Assembly (NCBI GenBank): GCA_019873645.1
Contig: JAIOAX010000021.1
Location: 1 to 64,000, forward strand
Source of the DNA: Chloroflexota bacterium
GTDB lineage: Bacteria > Chloroflexota > Anaerolineae > B4-G1 > SLSP01
Direction of reading: 5' to 3'
DNA: 64,000 nt
Shown one piece after another: positions 26,101 to 35,503 of this stretch; the stretch's first letter is position 1, and each line of letters starts with the position of its first letter. Position numbers and translations under genes: made by a program. A model generated the notes under the pieces. That model had not been told where the DNA came from. It was given only the letters and a program-made list of their open reading frames with translations, and ran no database searches.

Positions 26101-29100
26101 CGCTGCTGATGACCGCGCTCCCGTAGAGCGGGAGGCCGACTGCCGTCAGGGAGAATGGGTCGCCGTCGGGGTCGTTATCGTTGCCCAGGACGGGAATTAC
26201 CCGCGGCGTCAGCTCGTTGGTGTTGGCGAAATCGTTTCGGGCGATGGGCGCGTCGTTGACGTTGGCGACGGTGATGACAAAAGCCTGCACCTCCCCCGTT
26301 CCTGCCTCATCTGTAACTCGCAGCCTGACGTTGTGATCGCCGACATCGGCGTTGAGCGGCAGGCCGGACAGTATCGCCGTGCGCGTCGTCGGTTGCGTCA
26401 GGGTCAACCAGGCGGGTTTGAGCGCAGCGACGATGGTCAGTGCGTCGCCCGCGTCGAGGTCGGTGGCGACGACGGTATACGTGTACATGGCGTCTTCCGT
26501 CGCTTCCGTGACCGGCGCGCTGACGAACTCCGGCGGGCTGTTGACCCCCGCGCCCACCGCCAGCGCAAAAGCGTTATCGCGGGACGAGTGGCCGTCGCTC
26601 ACCGTGACGGTGATGAGCGCCGTGCCGGTCATCCCGGCGGTCGGCGTGACAACGACGGTGCGGTTCGCGCCGCTCCCGCCGAACGCGATGTTCGCCAGCG
26701 GTACGAGCGTCGTATCCGACGAGGCCGCTCCCAGCGTCAGCGTGTCCACAGGCGTGTCCACATCGCCCACGGTGAAGGCAATCGGGCCGACGGGTACGCC
26801 GGGATCGGTGCGCTGGTTGGGGATGTCCGAGATGGTGGGCGGGTCGTCGTTCGCCGTGACCGGGATGGCGACGACGCCCGTGTCGCTCAATCCACCTGTG
26901 TCGGTGACGATGTAGGTGAGTGTGTCGGTGTAGCTGACCGTCTGGTTGGTCGGCGTATAGATGAAACGACCCACGCCGAACAACGTAGCCGTCCCACTGA
27001 GCGGCGCCGTCAGAATGGCATAGGTCAGCGCGTCGCCGTTACGATCGCTGGCGGGGAAAGGCGCGTTCCGGGAGGCCTCCTCGTTCACGGGCGGGAGTGT
27101 GGCGTCGTCGGCCGTTGGCGCGACGTTGAGCACCGTCGCCTGGACCGAACTGTTGTTATTGCCAGCGTTGCCGTCGCGGCGGGCGGTGATTTCCGCCGTG
27201 TTGGTGAAGACGCCCGCCGCCAGCGGCGTGCGCAGCGTTCCCCTCACCGTGATGACGCCGCTCATCCCGGCGCCCAAATTCTGGACGCGCCAGACGTACC
27301 ATGTTCCCGGCAGCCGCGTCACGGTGATGCTACTGGTGTATGACAAATCGCCAATCTGCCCTAAAGGCAGCGTGTCGGTGATGATCACGCCCGACGCCGC
27401 GACGCTGCTGACGTTGGTGAATGTGAGCGTATAGGTAATGACGTCGCCGGGCGCGGCGCTGGATGGCGTGACTGCCTTGGCGATGGCGACGTCGGGTGGG
27501 ATAGGGACGTTGGACTCGTAGGCGCCCACGTCGCAGGCGGTGTTGAACGGGCGGGGCGCGCCGCGCTGATCCACATCAATGCCCGGCACGCACAAGCCGG
27601 CGTCAATCGCCGGGCTGCCGGGCTGCAAGGCGTAAACGAGGGTGTCGCCGCTCTTGGACAGCGGCCCCAACAGCGGATCGGTATTTTGCTGGTCACCGGT
27701 CGCGGTGAAGCCGCAGGTGTCGCCGTCTTCCAGGTTGTAGCCGTTGGAAACGACTCCAGAGTCGCAATTGGACGGGCTGTTGCCGGCAAGCAGCGTGTTG
27801 TGCAGCGTCACAGTTGCACCACTCGCGCTGTAGATGCCGCCGCCCTCGTCATTCGCCACGTTACCGGCGATCGTTGTGAAGGTCAGCACAGACGTCGCTC
27901 CGCTTCCATTGTCAATACCGCCGCCGTCGCCGCCGTCGGTTTCGTTCTGGCCGATGGTGACGTTGGTTAGAGCTAACACGCCGCCCCTATTGTAGACGCC
28001 GCCGCCGTAAAGGGCCGTGTTGGCGGCGATGACAACCCGCTCCAGGGTCGCGCTACCAGCGTGAATTTGTATCCCGCCGCCCCCAAGGCCGGACGTATTG
28101 CTGAGGATCTGCGTTTCTCTCAATGTCGCGTTGCCGCGGTATACATGTATCCCACCGGCATAGGAACTGGTTGTGTTGTTGATGATATCCACCTCGCTCA
28201 AAATCATCAAACCGTCGTCCAGGCATATCCCGCCGCCAATCCGGCTCGTGTTGCTGAATATGACCGTACCGGTCAATACTGCGGCGCCTTCGCCGACATA
28301 CACTCCACCGCCGTAGTCGGCGGAGGTGTTATAAGAAATCCCCGTTCCTTCTATGGTTGCGCTGCCGGCGCCGATGTACATTCCCCCGCCATTGGAGTCT
28401 GCTGTATTGCTGAAGATGCGCGCCGCGCCGATATCCACATAGCCATCCGCGGCGTATAACCCGCCACCGGAACCGCCGGCCGTGTTGTAAGCGATCTCGA
28501 TATCCTCCGCCGTGGTGCTGCCGCCAGAGACATAGATCCCGCCGCCATAGGTATCAACGGCGTTATAGGCGACATCTACAGCGTTCAAAGCCGCATCGCC
28601 AACGTCTATGTACATTCCGCCGCCATAGTCGGCGGTATTGCCGGTAAAGCGCGTCTTGACCAACGTCATATCGCCGACCTCGAGATAGACGCCGCCGCCC
28701 CTTTGTCCGGCGACATTGCTATCAATCATCGTCGTGCGGATCGCGGCGTCGCCATCCCCGATGTATACCCCGCCGCCGTAGTCCCCGGTTGTGTTGCTCA
28801 CGATAGATGTTTCGGTCAGTGTAATACTGCCGGAGCCGACATACACACCGCCGCCGTTAGCGCCGGCGGTGTTGTTCGAGAGCATGACTCTGATCAACGT
28901 GGCGTCGCTGTGGTCGCCGTCGTAAGTGCTGACAAGAATTCCCCCACCGTCGTTATCTGCAGTATTGCCGGAGATCTCGGCATCGGTCACCGTTGCGCTG
29001 CCGCTTTGGATGTAGATTCCCCCACCTTTGTAGCTTGAGGTGTTGCTGAGAACGTGGGTTGCGCTCAACGTTATACTTCCATCCACGAGATAGACCCCAC

Positions 29101-31669
29101 CGCCTTCCGAAGAAACCATGTTATTGGCAATTTCGCCTGCGCTGATTGCTGCGCTGCTCTCGTCAATCCACAGCCCGCCGCCATAGACGGCGGTGTTGCC
29201 ATCAATGGCCGTTTCGCTCATCACAGCGTTGCTGTCGGTGAGGTACACTCCACCGCCATAGTAAGCGGTGTTGCTCAGGATTTGTGTCGCGCTTGCCGTC
29301 ACCGTGCTGACGTTTGCATACACCCCGCCGCCGTAGTCATCCGCGATGTTACCGTAGATATTGACCTGGTTCAGCGTAACGTCGCTGGACGATGCGTACA
29401 CCGCTCCGCCTTTGCTGCTAGCGTTGCCGCCGGTGAGGTCGAGATATTCCAGGGTGACAGTGCTGTTATCAATGTAGACCACGCTGCCATAATTCTGCGC
29501 ATCCAGCGTCGCGGGATTGTCGGGATCGGCGACGTTCCAATCACCGTCCGCGTAACCGCCGCGCAGGGTCAAGTCTTTGTTAATGAAAACGACTTTCCCG
29601 GAGACGCTGCCCGCGCAGACGCCCGCCACTTTGACGACACCACCCGCGCCTGCCGCACTGACCGCGTCGCGCAGGGCCTGGGCATCGGCGCTCTGGTAGA
29701 CCGTTGCGCCGTCGTCGGGCGTGGCGAAACATGGAACGACGGTAACGCTGACCGAGCTGCTGTCGTTGTTGGGATCCTCGTCCTGGTCGGCGGCGATGGT
29801 CGCGGTGTTGGTGAAGACGCCTCCCGCCAGATCATCGGAGAGCACGCCGCTGATCGTGATCACGCCCGCCGCGCCGGGCTCCAGGTCTTGCACCTCCCAG
29901 ACGAATTGCGTGCCGACGACCTGGTTGATCGCCACGTCGCTGCCGACCGAAACCACGGTGACAGAGGCTGGGATGGTATCGGTGATGCGCACGCCGGTCG
30001 CGGCGAGCACGCCCTCATTCGTGAAAGTGAGCGTATAGGTGAGCGCGTTGCCAGGCAAGGCGAACTCCGGAGTGACCGTCTTGACAAGGGTCACGTCTAT
30101 CAGGCCGTCCGGTGCCAGCTCGTAAGCGCCAATGTCGCAGGTCGCTGTGCCGTCCTCGTCTCCGTCCAGCGGGCGCACCGCGCCGCGCTGATCGGTGGTG
30201 GGGCAGGTGGGCGCGCCCGCGTCTACCGCCGGACTCTTGATGAGCCGGCCGTACAGGAGCGCGTGGACGGGCGTTGGCCCGCCGTAATCGCCCAACGCCG
30301 AGAGGCGCGGGTTGAGCGGACTGCTGCTCGTGCCCACCTGATCGTATACGCTGACGAAGCCGGTACAGCCGGTGTTGTCGCCGATCAGGTTGTAGCCCAG
30401 GGTGGTGAACGAGCCATAGGTGAAGCAGTCCGGGGCGACGTCGGTGGGCGAGTCATCGTGGTTCTCAGCGATGAGCGTATTCTTGACCAGCATCACCCCA
30501 TAAGCTGGCCCGTTGAGACCACCCCCATCACCGGCGTTGTCCCCGTCGGAGTCGGCCGTATTGTCGGTGATCGTCACGCTGTCCAGCGTGCTGGTGCTGT
30601 ATCCGCTGACGTATACGCCGCCGCCGCTCTCTTCGGTGCGGTTACCGCTGATCGTGACGTTGGTGAGCGTCACGGCGGCGTAGGCCCAGATGCCCCCGCC
30701 GGAGCTTTTGGAGGCGTTGCCGCTGACCGTACTGCCGGTGATTTGCAAATCCTCATACGTGTAGATGCCGCCGCCGTCAGAGTGCAGGGCGGTGTTATCG
30801 TGGATGTAACTGTTTTCGATGAGCAGCCGGTTTTCACTATAGATTCCGCCGCCGTCCTGACCAGTCTGATTATCGCTGACGATGGCGTTGGTGAGCGTCG
30901 CCGCGGCGGAGGCATAGATGCCACCGCCGTTCACATCAGCCGCGTTGCCGGCGATCTCGCTATCAGCGACCGTGAAGATTTTGTCTCCATACAGACCGCC
31001 CCCGGACCCGGTAGCGGTATTGCTCACAACCTGGCTGTTTTCGACGACCACTGTGCCATAGCTAAAGACGCCGCCGCCATTCCCGTAGGATGTGTTCTCG
31101 CGGATGATGCTGTCCACGATCGTCAATGTGCCGCCGTAGGTGTTGTAGATGCCGCCGCCGTTGTCGGCCCAACCGCCCTCGACGATGCTGTTCGTGAGCG
31201 TCAGGACGCCGGTGTTGCAAATGCCGCCGCCCTCATCGCCGGCCTCGTTGTCGGTGATGAGCACGTTGTCGAGCGTCAATTTGCCCTTGTTGTACACACC
31301 CGTCCCATCGTCGCTGTGGTAGACGCCCTGGATCGTCACGCCAGAGATGGCGACGACGGCGCTCGAACTGTCAATCAAAAAGACCTGTCCCACGCCGCCG
31401 ACCCACGTCTCGGCGGGGCCAGCGCCGGTCAACGTCAGGCTGCGGGCGATGACGACATTCTCTTCGTAGGACCCCGCAGCGACGGTGATTGTGCTGCAGG
31501 TGGCGTCGTCCACGGCGTCCTGGATGGTGGTGTAATCCGCCGCGCCGTCGTCATCTACGGTGCAGGTCGCGGATGGCGCGCGCGGGGGCGCAGCCGCGAC
31601 GGGTGGGGTTAAGCTCGCCATCAACCCCAGGCAGACAATCAGACGAACGAGCCAGTGTTTTGTGTTCAT
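23102..31669 (-). CDS. Giant secreted surface protein: two beta-helices, DUF11, cadherin-like and PKD domains
   Basis: The product has 2855 residues. It starts MNTKHWLVRL with a signal peptide, and GAGGTAAGG lies in the end of the previous gene. Residues about 35-520 form a right-handed beta-helix with GGGIY-type repeats, then a DUF11 domain (TLVKTVTPEFALPG). A second beta-helix of about 700 residues follows, dominated by 'NTA..GGGVY' rungs, and a second DUF11 domain lies near 1390-1510. About 1515-2490 holds alternating cadherin-like/VCBS modules (VNDPP, TVTVSDGH). Three PKD domains (DGSGSFDPDGDALAYLW) come next, and the tail is IFLPLVLRNN. Such proteins are adhesins or matrix proteins; polysaccharide lyase activity in the helix is possible but no catalytic residues were identified. 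Confidence 0.92.
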   Translation of the reverse strand: MNTKHWLVRLIVCLGLMASLTPPVAAAPPRAPSATCTVDDDGAADYTTIQDAVDDATCSTITVAAGSYEENVVIARSLTLTGAGPAETWVGGVGQVFLIDSSSAVVAISGVTIQGVYHSDDGTGVYNKGKLTLDNVLITDNEAGDEGGGICNTGVLTLTNSIVEGGWADNGGGIYNTYGGTLTIVDSIIRENTSYGNGGGVFSYGTVVVENSQVVSNTATGSGGGLYGDKIFTVADSEIAGNAADVNGGGIYASAAATLTNAIVSDNQTGQDGGGIYSENRLLIENSYIHDNTALHSDGGGIYTYEDLQITGSTVSGNASKSSGGGIWAYAAVTLTNVTISGNRTEESGGGVYVSGYSTSTLDSVTITDNTADSDGDNAGDGGGLNGPAYGVMLVKNTLIAENHDDSPTDVAPDCFTYGSFTTLGYNLIGDNTGCTGFVSVYDQVGTSSSPLNPRLSALGDYGGPTPVHALLYGRLIKSPAVDAGAPTCPTTDQRGAVRPLDGDEDGTATCDIGAYELAPDGLIDVTLVKTVTPEFALPGNALTYTLTFTNEGVLAATGVRITDTIPASVTVVSVGSDVAINQVVGTQFVWEVQDLEPGAAGVITISGVLSDDLAGGVFTNTATIAADQDEDPNNDSSSVSVTVVPCFATPDDGATVYQSADAQALRDAVSAAGAGGVVKVAGVCAGSVSGKVVFINKDLTLRGGYADGDWNVADPDNPATLDAQNYGSVVYIDNSTVTLEYLDLTGGNASSKGGAVYASSSDVTLNQVNIYGNIADDYGGGVYANVSTVTASATQILSNTAYYGGGVYLTDSNAVMSETAIDGNTAVYGGGLWIDESSAAISAGEIANNMVSSEGGGVYLVDGSITLSATHVLSNTSSYKGGGIYIQSGSATVTDAEISGNTADNDGGGILVSTYDGDHSDATLIRVMLSNNTAGANGGGVYVGSGSITLTETSIVSNTTGDYGGGVYIGDGDAAIRTTMIDSNVAGQRGGGVYLEVGDMTLVKTRFTGNTADYGGGMYIDVGDAALNAVDVAYNAVDTYGGGIYVSGGSTTAEDIEIAYNTAGGSGGGLYAADGYVDIGAARIFSNTADSNGGGMYIGAGSATIEGTGISYNTSADYGGGVYVGEGAAVLTGTVIFSNTSRIGGGICLDDGLMILSEVDIINNTTSSYAGGIHVYRGNATLRETQILSNTSGLGGGGIQIHAGSATLERVVIAANTALYGGGVYNRGGVLALTNVTIGQNETDGGDGGGIDNGSGATSVLTFTTIAGNVANDEGGGIYSASGATVTLHNTLLAGNSPSNCDSGVVSNGYNLEDGDTCGFTATGDQQNTDPLLGPLSKSGDTLVYALQPGSPAIDAGLCVPGIDVDQRGAPRPFNTACDVGAYESNVPIPPDVAIAKAVTPSSAAPGDVITYTLTFTNVSSVAASGVIITDTLPLGQIGDLSYTSSITVTRLPGTWYVWRVQNLGAGMSGVITVRGTLRTPLAAGVFTNTAEITARRDGNAGNNNSSVQATVLNVAPTADDATLPPVNEEASRNAPFPASDRNGDALTYAILTAPLSGTATLFGVGRFIYTPTNQTVSYTDTLTYIVTDTGGLSDTGVVAIPVTANDDPPTISDIPNQRTDPGVPVGPIAFTVGDVDTPVDTLTLGAASSDTTLVPLANIAFGGSGANRTVVVTPTAGMTGTALITVTVSDGHSSRDNAFALAVGAGVNSPPEFVSAPVTEATEDAMYTYTVVATDLDAGDALTIVAALKPAWLTLTQPTTRTAILSGLPLNADVGDHNVRLRVTDEAGTGEVQAFVITVANVNDAPIARNDFANTNELTPRVIPVLGNDNDPDGDPFSLTAVGLPLYGSAVISSGVVVYTPTNRTASYTDTFTYTISDGALTDTANVTVAVAAINDPPTISDIADRQTRQGVATAPIAFTVNDADTPLDTLTLHKATSNPALTPLNAIAFGGSGAARTVVITPTAALSGAAFITVTVGDGHAAAADSFLLTVIPNTAPVFDTAPITTAFEDIDYTYAIRAVDGDGDALSIAAPVRPLWLRLVDYGDGHAVLSGRPLAGDVGDHPVTLRAVDSFGAAAIQTFTVTVAAVNDPPVARDDTAATDERTPRGIPVLANDSDPDSALFIAHVSSPLYGSAVISGDVVIYTPANRTAAYTDTFDYVASDGELEDTATVVVAVAAMDDPPFISNVRNQAADDGVPLTVPFFVNDPDTPLDLLTLDKASSDESLVPLTNITFGGSGITRTVTLTPTAGLSGTASITLTVGDGTSTAEDGFVLAVDANSPPEFVSTPPTDALEGRFYVYRIIAVDVETNTLTITAPISPTWLTLYDYHNGRATLVGKPLQEDIGEHGVTLRVEDNEGSSATQTFTITVQDALHPPHAADDMVATDEDTPVAIPVLNNDDDLDGDPLTLVAWTQPAFGTAGCDTLLATCAYTPVNSLSAYTATFTYIISDGTFTDTAAVMVAVSADNDPPEFTNAPKITATVGIPYTHTVIADDADSSGVLTITASTLPTWLSLTQDFSRTATLAGTPLAVGEYPVALHVTDGDNRVTQTFTITVTTLPVNRTPVADAGPDQTVSVGAVVTLDGSGSYDPEGDALAYLWRQTGGAPVTFTANVSVTTFTAPASAGALTFTLTVTDTGGLTGADEVVITVQAQPVNHAPTANAGDDQTVQTGAVVTLDGSGSFDPDGDALAYLWRQTGGAPVTFTANVSVTTFTAPASAGALTFTLTVTDTGGLTGTDEVVITVQAEPVNHAPTANAGDDQTVQAGAVVTLDGSGSSDPDGDALAYLWRQTGGAPVTFTADVSVTTFTAPSSTDVLTFTLTVTDTGGLVDTDDVVIKINAGECFIFLPLVLRNN
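23150..23990. repeat. Near-identical PKD-coding tandem repeats (282-bp period)
   Basis: Three PKD modules at the 3' end of the giant gene are very similar at DNA level, with a 282-bp spacing between the closest two. Long stretches in the segment encoding LWRQTGGAPVTFTANVSV are identical. Homogenisation by recombination is likely. Confidence 0.8.
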
Positions 31670-31674
31670 CTGCC

Positions 31675-32427
31675 TTACCTCTTGGGTGAATTTTGGTTCG
31701 CCAGCGCCATCAGCACCGGAAGGTTGGGGATTTTCGACGCCATCGCAAACGCCCAGTCCCGACGTTGTCCCTTCTGCATGACGTGGAGCACGCCGCGGCG
31801 CAGTTCCACGCGCTCAACCTGCTCCCAGGGCAGCGTTTTCCCGCCTGCGGAGAGGCCGATGCGGCTGACCGCGAACGGGCCGAAGGCGACGGATTCGCCG
31901 GCGTCGCAGGCGGCCCGCGCGCGCGGGAACATCCGCTCGGCGCACGCTTTCTGCATCGCGGCGCCCAGCCCGGCGATTTTGTCTACCTGGTTGTTAAAGA
32001 CGAACTTCCGCCCGTCAGCCAGGCGCACGGTATAGATGTACGTCGTGTTGGTGTGCGCACTGCCGCGGTAGGTTTCGATCACGTTCTGCCACACTTCCGT
32101 TACATCGTCCCACCGGACGGCGACAGTTTGACCGCCCAGTGTGCGGGTGAACCCATCCGTGAAGAGGCGCACACAGAGATCGCGCCGCCGCTGGCGTCCA
32201 AGAAGGGCGAACACGCCGATGAGCGCCACCGGCAGCCCGGCGGCGGCGATGAGCAGGTCCGGCCACTCGCCCTTCGAGACCGCCAGACCAATGATGGCGA
32301 ATATCGCGCCGACGGCGATCAAGCCCCATCCCGCCAGCAGCGATTCTTTTTGCGCTTTGGGGTTGGCGCGGTGCTCGGCGATGAGCCCGCCCAGGTTATA
32401 CGATTGTGAAAAAGCATTGGTTTCCAT
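31675..32427 (-). CDS. DUF6585-like membrane protein
   Basis: ATG 32427 (METNAFSQSYN) is chosen because GGAGGGAGAA precedes it. The 250-residue protein has two hydrophobic segments (about 32-52 and 57-75: LLAGWGLIAVGAIFAIIGL and LLIAAAGLPVALIGVFALL). A soluble PH-like part follows (CVRLFTDGFTRT, VRWDDVTEVWQ, LPWEQVERVELRRGVLHV). The pattern matches DUF6585-type proteins; function is unknown. Its stop is 5 bp before the giant surface protein start, so the two are co-translated from one mRNA. It may help sense or secrete that product, which is only a guess from position. Confidence 0.75.
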   Translation of the reverse strand: METNAFSQSYNLGGLIAEHRANPKAQKESLLAGWGLIAVGAIFAIIGLAVSKGEWPDLLIAAAGLPVALIGVFALLGRQRRRDLCVRLFTDGFTRTLGGQTVAVRWDDVTEVWQNVIETYRGSAHTNTTYIYTVRLADGRKFVFNNQVDKIAGLGAAMQKACAERMFPRARAACDAGESVAFGPFAVSRIGLSAGGKTLPWEQVERVELRRGVLHVMQKGQRRDWAFAMASKIPNLPVLMALANQNSPKR

Positions 32428-32438
32428 TTCTCCCTCCA

Positions 32439-32651
32439 TCAGGATTGATTGGGCGGCGATGGGCGTGCTGCCAGCCGCCGGGTTATCTCGTTGCGGAGTG
32501 CGGCCTCGTCCAGCGGCCCCAGCGCCGCCAGACATTCATCGCACACCCGGTTTTCCGGGAGGATCAGGTCCGCGCTCATGCGCGTAAACTGCCGCCCGCA
32601 AAGCAAGCACTCGAACTCTCTCTCCGTCATACATATACCTAACGAACACAT
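32439..32651 (-). CDS. Small zinc-ribbon protein
   Basis: A 70-residue protein with two CxxC pairs, CLLCGRQF and VCDECLAAL, as expected for one zinc site. GAGGTGAGGG precedes ATG 32651; an internal ATG at 32630 (MTEREF) has no ribosome site. The C-terminal part is helical and Arg-rich (ALRNEITRRLAARPS). It sits 11 bp upstream of the DUF6585-like gene in the same operon. Function is unknown; RNA or protein binding is possible. Confidence 0.7.
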   Translation of the reverse strand: MCSLGICMTEREFECLLCGRQFTRMSADLILPENRVCDECLAALGPLDEAALRNEITRRLAARPSPPNQS

Positions 32652-32743
32652 CCCTCACCTCTTTTTTTCTTGTTGGGAACACGGAACAACGCAGACGAAC
32701 ACAGACTTTGAGGTGGGTCAGTGGAAATCCGTGTTTTTCCGTG

Positions 32744-33358
32744 TCATCTGTGTCCCTTATTCACCTGCGTAGCCCCTATTTGTTCGGTCAGCAAAACTTC
32801 GACGTCGCGCGGGTTGCGGATCGCCAGGAAGCCGATGGGTATGACGCCGGTTGAAGTCCGCCCGCCCCTATAGTGATAGACGCGGGTCTCCCGTGCAAAG
32901 ATGATGTCGCCCTGCTGGTCGTCGCCGCGACGTTCGACCTGGCGCATGTCTTTCAGCGCGTAAGAGCACACCGACGCCGTGGGCCAGCGATCGATCAAGA
33001 TCGCGCGCCGGTCACTCAGCGCGTATACCTTACGGCTGGCCTTGATATACTCCCAGAGCGGCGACAGGATCATCGCTACTCCCAAAAGTGCAAACAGGCC
33101 CAGGAGTATGTAAAAGATTCCCAACACATTGCCGCCCGCCATGCGGCCAAAAGAGCTTCTCCGGCTCATCGAGCTGACTTGGGTGAAGAAGAAGTAGATA
33201 AAAGCCGACCACACGAGACCCACAAACACGCGCGGCAGGCTTTTCACCGCCAGGCGCATCGGAATCGGCCGCCCGGCCCACACCAACTGCTCCCCACTGT
33301 GGAGCTCAGACGCCGCTATCTGACGGCTGGATTCATCCTCTGACATAGCGTAGTCCAT
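32744..33358 (-). CDS. PH-like membrane protein
   Basis: A 204-residue protein with a short cytoplasmic N-terminus and two membrane helices (about 45-62 and 80-102). A bacterial PH-like domain follows (YALSDRRAILIDRW, LKDMRQVERRGDDQQGDIIF, IGFLAIRNPRDVEVLL). The start LHSGEQLVWAGRPIP is typical of this membrane PH group. AGGAGGG precedes ATG 33358. The last residues (VNKGHR) and the stop coincide with a CCGTGT-type repeat. It is the fourth gene of the putative operon. The role is unknown; it may be a membrane-associated scaffold. Confidence 0.75.
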   Translation of the reverse strand: MDYAMSEDESSRQIAASELHSGEQLVWAGRPIPMRLAVKSLPRVFVGLVWSAFIYFFFTQVSSMSRRSSFGRMAGGNVLGIFYILLGLFALLGVAMILSPLWEYIKASRKVYALSDRRAILIDRWPTASVCSYALKDMRQVERRGDDQQGDIIFARETRVYHYRGGRTSTGVIPIGFLAIRNPRDVEVLLTEQIGATQVNKGHR

Positions 33359-33456
33359 CGCATACCCTCCTATCGTCTCTCTGCCCGCGTCCTTAATCCC
33401 CGATCACTGAAACCCAGATTGCCGGTCCATTTCTCCCTCCACCATAGTTTGCCTCC

Positions 33457-35496
33457 TTATGGCTCGAAAAACGTCATACTGTCGAGCATATCCGAAAAAA
33501 GCGGGCGCACCTCGCCCCAGAGTTCCGGCGTTGCCATAGCGTAGCCGGCGATCAGGCGGTCTCCCACCAGAATAACAACCAAACCTCCCGTATAGGAGAC
33601 ATCCAGGTAGGTGCCGGAGATGTTGGCGTAGGCCGCCGGGTATCCGGCAATCTTTCCGGTCTCAATGTTGCCGATTTTTGCTTTAAGGTACCCCGCCATT
33701 GCGGTGACAAAGACTTTAGGATCGTCGCTGTTTTCGATCTTCAACTCATCTGCCACCTCGCTGGCCGGAGCAGCATCAAACTCGACGAGCAAACCTTCTT
33801 CCAGTGCTGCCTTTTTAGAGTCTTCAAGAGCCGCTTCTGTCAAGGCAAAGCTGACCATTTTATCGTCTTCTTCGTAGGACCAGCCTCCTGGATAATTCAG
33901 GCTGTACCCACCCCTGTCATTTCGGTACTCGGGTGGAGCAAAGGTCAGTCCCATAAGCGCATCGGCGAAGACGTGCTGGAGGGTTTCCCATTGATCCGGC
34001 GGGGACAGGGCAAGGCCGTTGACCACCCGGCCGTCAATGAGGACGACGATTATCGCACCGCGCAGGGACGGTGATTCCATGGTGATGGTGGTGAGGGCCG
34101 CCGGATAACCGGCGATTGTCCCGATTTTTGGTTCATCCATGTTCATATTCACGGACTGAACCATGGCCTGGAGATATGTCCTCGCGTCGGCATCAACTGC
34201 CATATCCAGATTGGCAGCCAGTTCGTTTGCCGGGCCGGCCTGGAACATAAGCAGCGGCGCGGAGTCGGGGGCGTTTTTGAGCGACGTGGGGCTCTCACTG
34301 AATTTAACCAGCGCCTTTTTTTCTTCGTAATACCATCCCATCGGGCGCGGGAAGCTGTAGCCGCCGGCTGCGTTGCGATAGGTGGTTTCTGCTTCGGTGA
34401 TTTTTGCGTTCAGTTTAGCGATTTCCCGCTCGATGCTGGCTTTGTCGGGCGCATCCGGGGCCATCTTCAGGTAAGCTTCGAAGGCGGCAATGGCTTCTGT
34501 ATACTTTTTCTGCATCGCATAGGCCATGCCGAGGAAGCGTTGCGCGCTGGCGCGCTCCGGGTCGCGTTCGAGGAGCGCCTGCCATTCGGCGATGGCCTCA
34601 TCAAGCTTGTTTTGCCGGGCGAGAACGCTGCCTAAGTTTTCACGCGCTTCGAAATAATCGGGGTTGATGCGAATGGCTTCGCGGTACTCCAGGACAGCTT
34701 GATCGAGGTTGTTCTGTTTGTCGTGAGCGAAGCCCAGGTTATAGTGTGCTATCGCGTCTTCCGGGTCGATCCGCAGCGCCTTTTCGAATAGCGTGATGGC
34801 TTGATCGAAATCACCCTGCATTCCGTAAGCGATGCCTAGATTGTTGTACGCGGTGAGGTATTCTGGAGCCAGCTCGAGGGCTCGTTTACCGACACGGATA
34901 GCGTCAGTGACTTTGCCGGTGCTTGCGTAAGCGCCGGCCAGGTCGCCATACGCTTCACCGAAGTCCGGCTTGAGTTCGACAGCTTTTTCGTAGGCAGTGA
35001 CAGCCTTCTCTAATTCGTTTATCATCGTGTAGGCCGTACCGAGGTTGCGGTGCGTATCGGGATCGGCGGGATCAAGCTCGACGGCTTTTTCGAGTGTAGT
35101 GACAGCTTTCTCGTATTCGCCCAAGTCATAATACACAACGCCGAGTTGGAAGTGTGCACGGGCGCTCTCCGGGTCAAGTTGGATGGCTTCCTGGAATGTA
35201 GCCGCCGCCTCGTTGAGCTGGCCTGCCTCGTGCTGCTGAACCCCCAGGGCTACCAGATCATCCGCTGAGGGTGTGGGGGTAGCAGCCGGGGTTGGCGTCG
35301 GGGAAGGGGGTGCTGGTGTGGGGGTGTCGGCCACTACTGTGGGGGTGTCGGCCACTACTGTGGGGGTGTTGGTCACTACTGTGGGTTGATTGGAGCTTTC
35401 AGGGGTGCCCGTCTCCCCGCCGTTACAGGCACTGAGCAGTGCCAGGCCCAATATCAGACTGACAATAATCCACAGACATTTTTTTGACATCATCAT
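33457..35496 (-). CDS. TPR lipoprotein with duplicated PsbP-like C-terminal domains
   Basis: Three ATGs in a row follow AGGAGGT; the first (35496) is taken. A lipobox LLSAC makes this a lipoprotein anchored to the outside of the membrane. A Thr/Pro spacer with the repeated unit VVADTPT follows. About eight TPRs lie between residues 80 and 340 (NLGIAYGMQGDFDQAITLFEKAL type). Two homologous domains of about 155 residues end the protein, each starting YSF/YSL..P.GW.YEE and containing IAGYPAA. They resemble PsbP/Mog1-type folds. The product has 679 residues. It probably acts as a scaffold at the cell surface; function is not known. Confidence 0.85.
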   Translation of the reverse strand: MMMSKKCLWIIVSLILGLALLSACNGGETGTPESSNQPTVVTNTPTVVADTPTVVADTPTPAPPSPTPTPAATPTPSADDLVALGVQQHEAGQLNEAAATFQEAIQLDPESARAHFQLGVVYYDLGEYEKAVTTLEKAVELDPADPDTHRNLGTAYTMINELEKAVTAYEKAVELKPDFGEAYGDLAGAYASTGKVTDAIRVGKRALELAPEYLTAYNNLGIAYGMQGDFDQAITLFEKALRIDPEDAIAHYNLGFAHDKQNNLDQAVLEYREAIRINPDYFEARENLGSVLARQNKLDEAIAEWQALLERDPERASAQRFLGMAYAMQKKYTEAIAAFEAYLKMAPDAPDKASIEREIAKLNAKITEAETTYRNAAGGYSFPRPMGWYYEEKKALVKFSESPTSLKNAPDSAPLLMFQAGPANELAANLDMAVDADARTYLQAMVQSVNMNMDEPKIGTIAGYPAALTTITMESPSLRGAIIVVLIDGRVVNGLALSPPDQWETLQHVFADALMGLTFAPPEYRNDRGGYSLNYPGGWSYEEDDKMVSFALTEAALEDSKKAALEEGLLVEFDAAPASEVADELKIENSDDPKVFVTAMAGYLKAKIGNIETGKIAGYPAAYANISGTYLDVSYTGGLVVILVGDRLIAGYAMATPELWGEVRPLFSDMLDSMTFFEP

Positions 35497-35503
35497 TGAC
35501 CTC

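Noticed and set aside
25286-31612. 685- and 852-codon plus-strand ORFs opposite the giant surface protein
   Set aside because: They are antisense shadows of a GC-rich repetitive gene and have no domain or start signal.
33409-33450. Mini-ORF MVEGEMDRQSGFQ between two operon genes
   Set aside because: It shares the GGAGGGAGAAATGG start of the DUF6585-like gene and then stops; it looks like a copied start region, too short to call.
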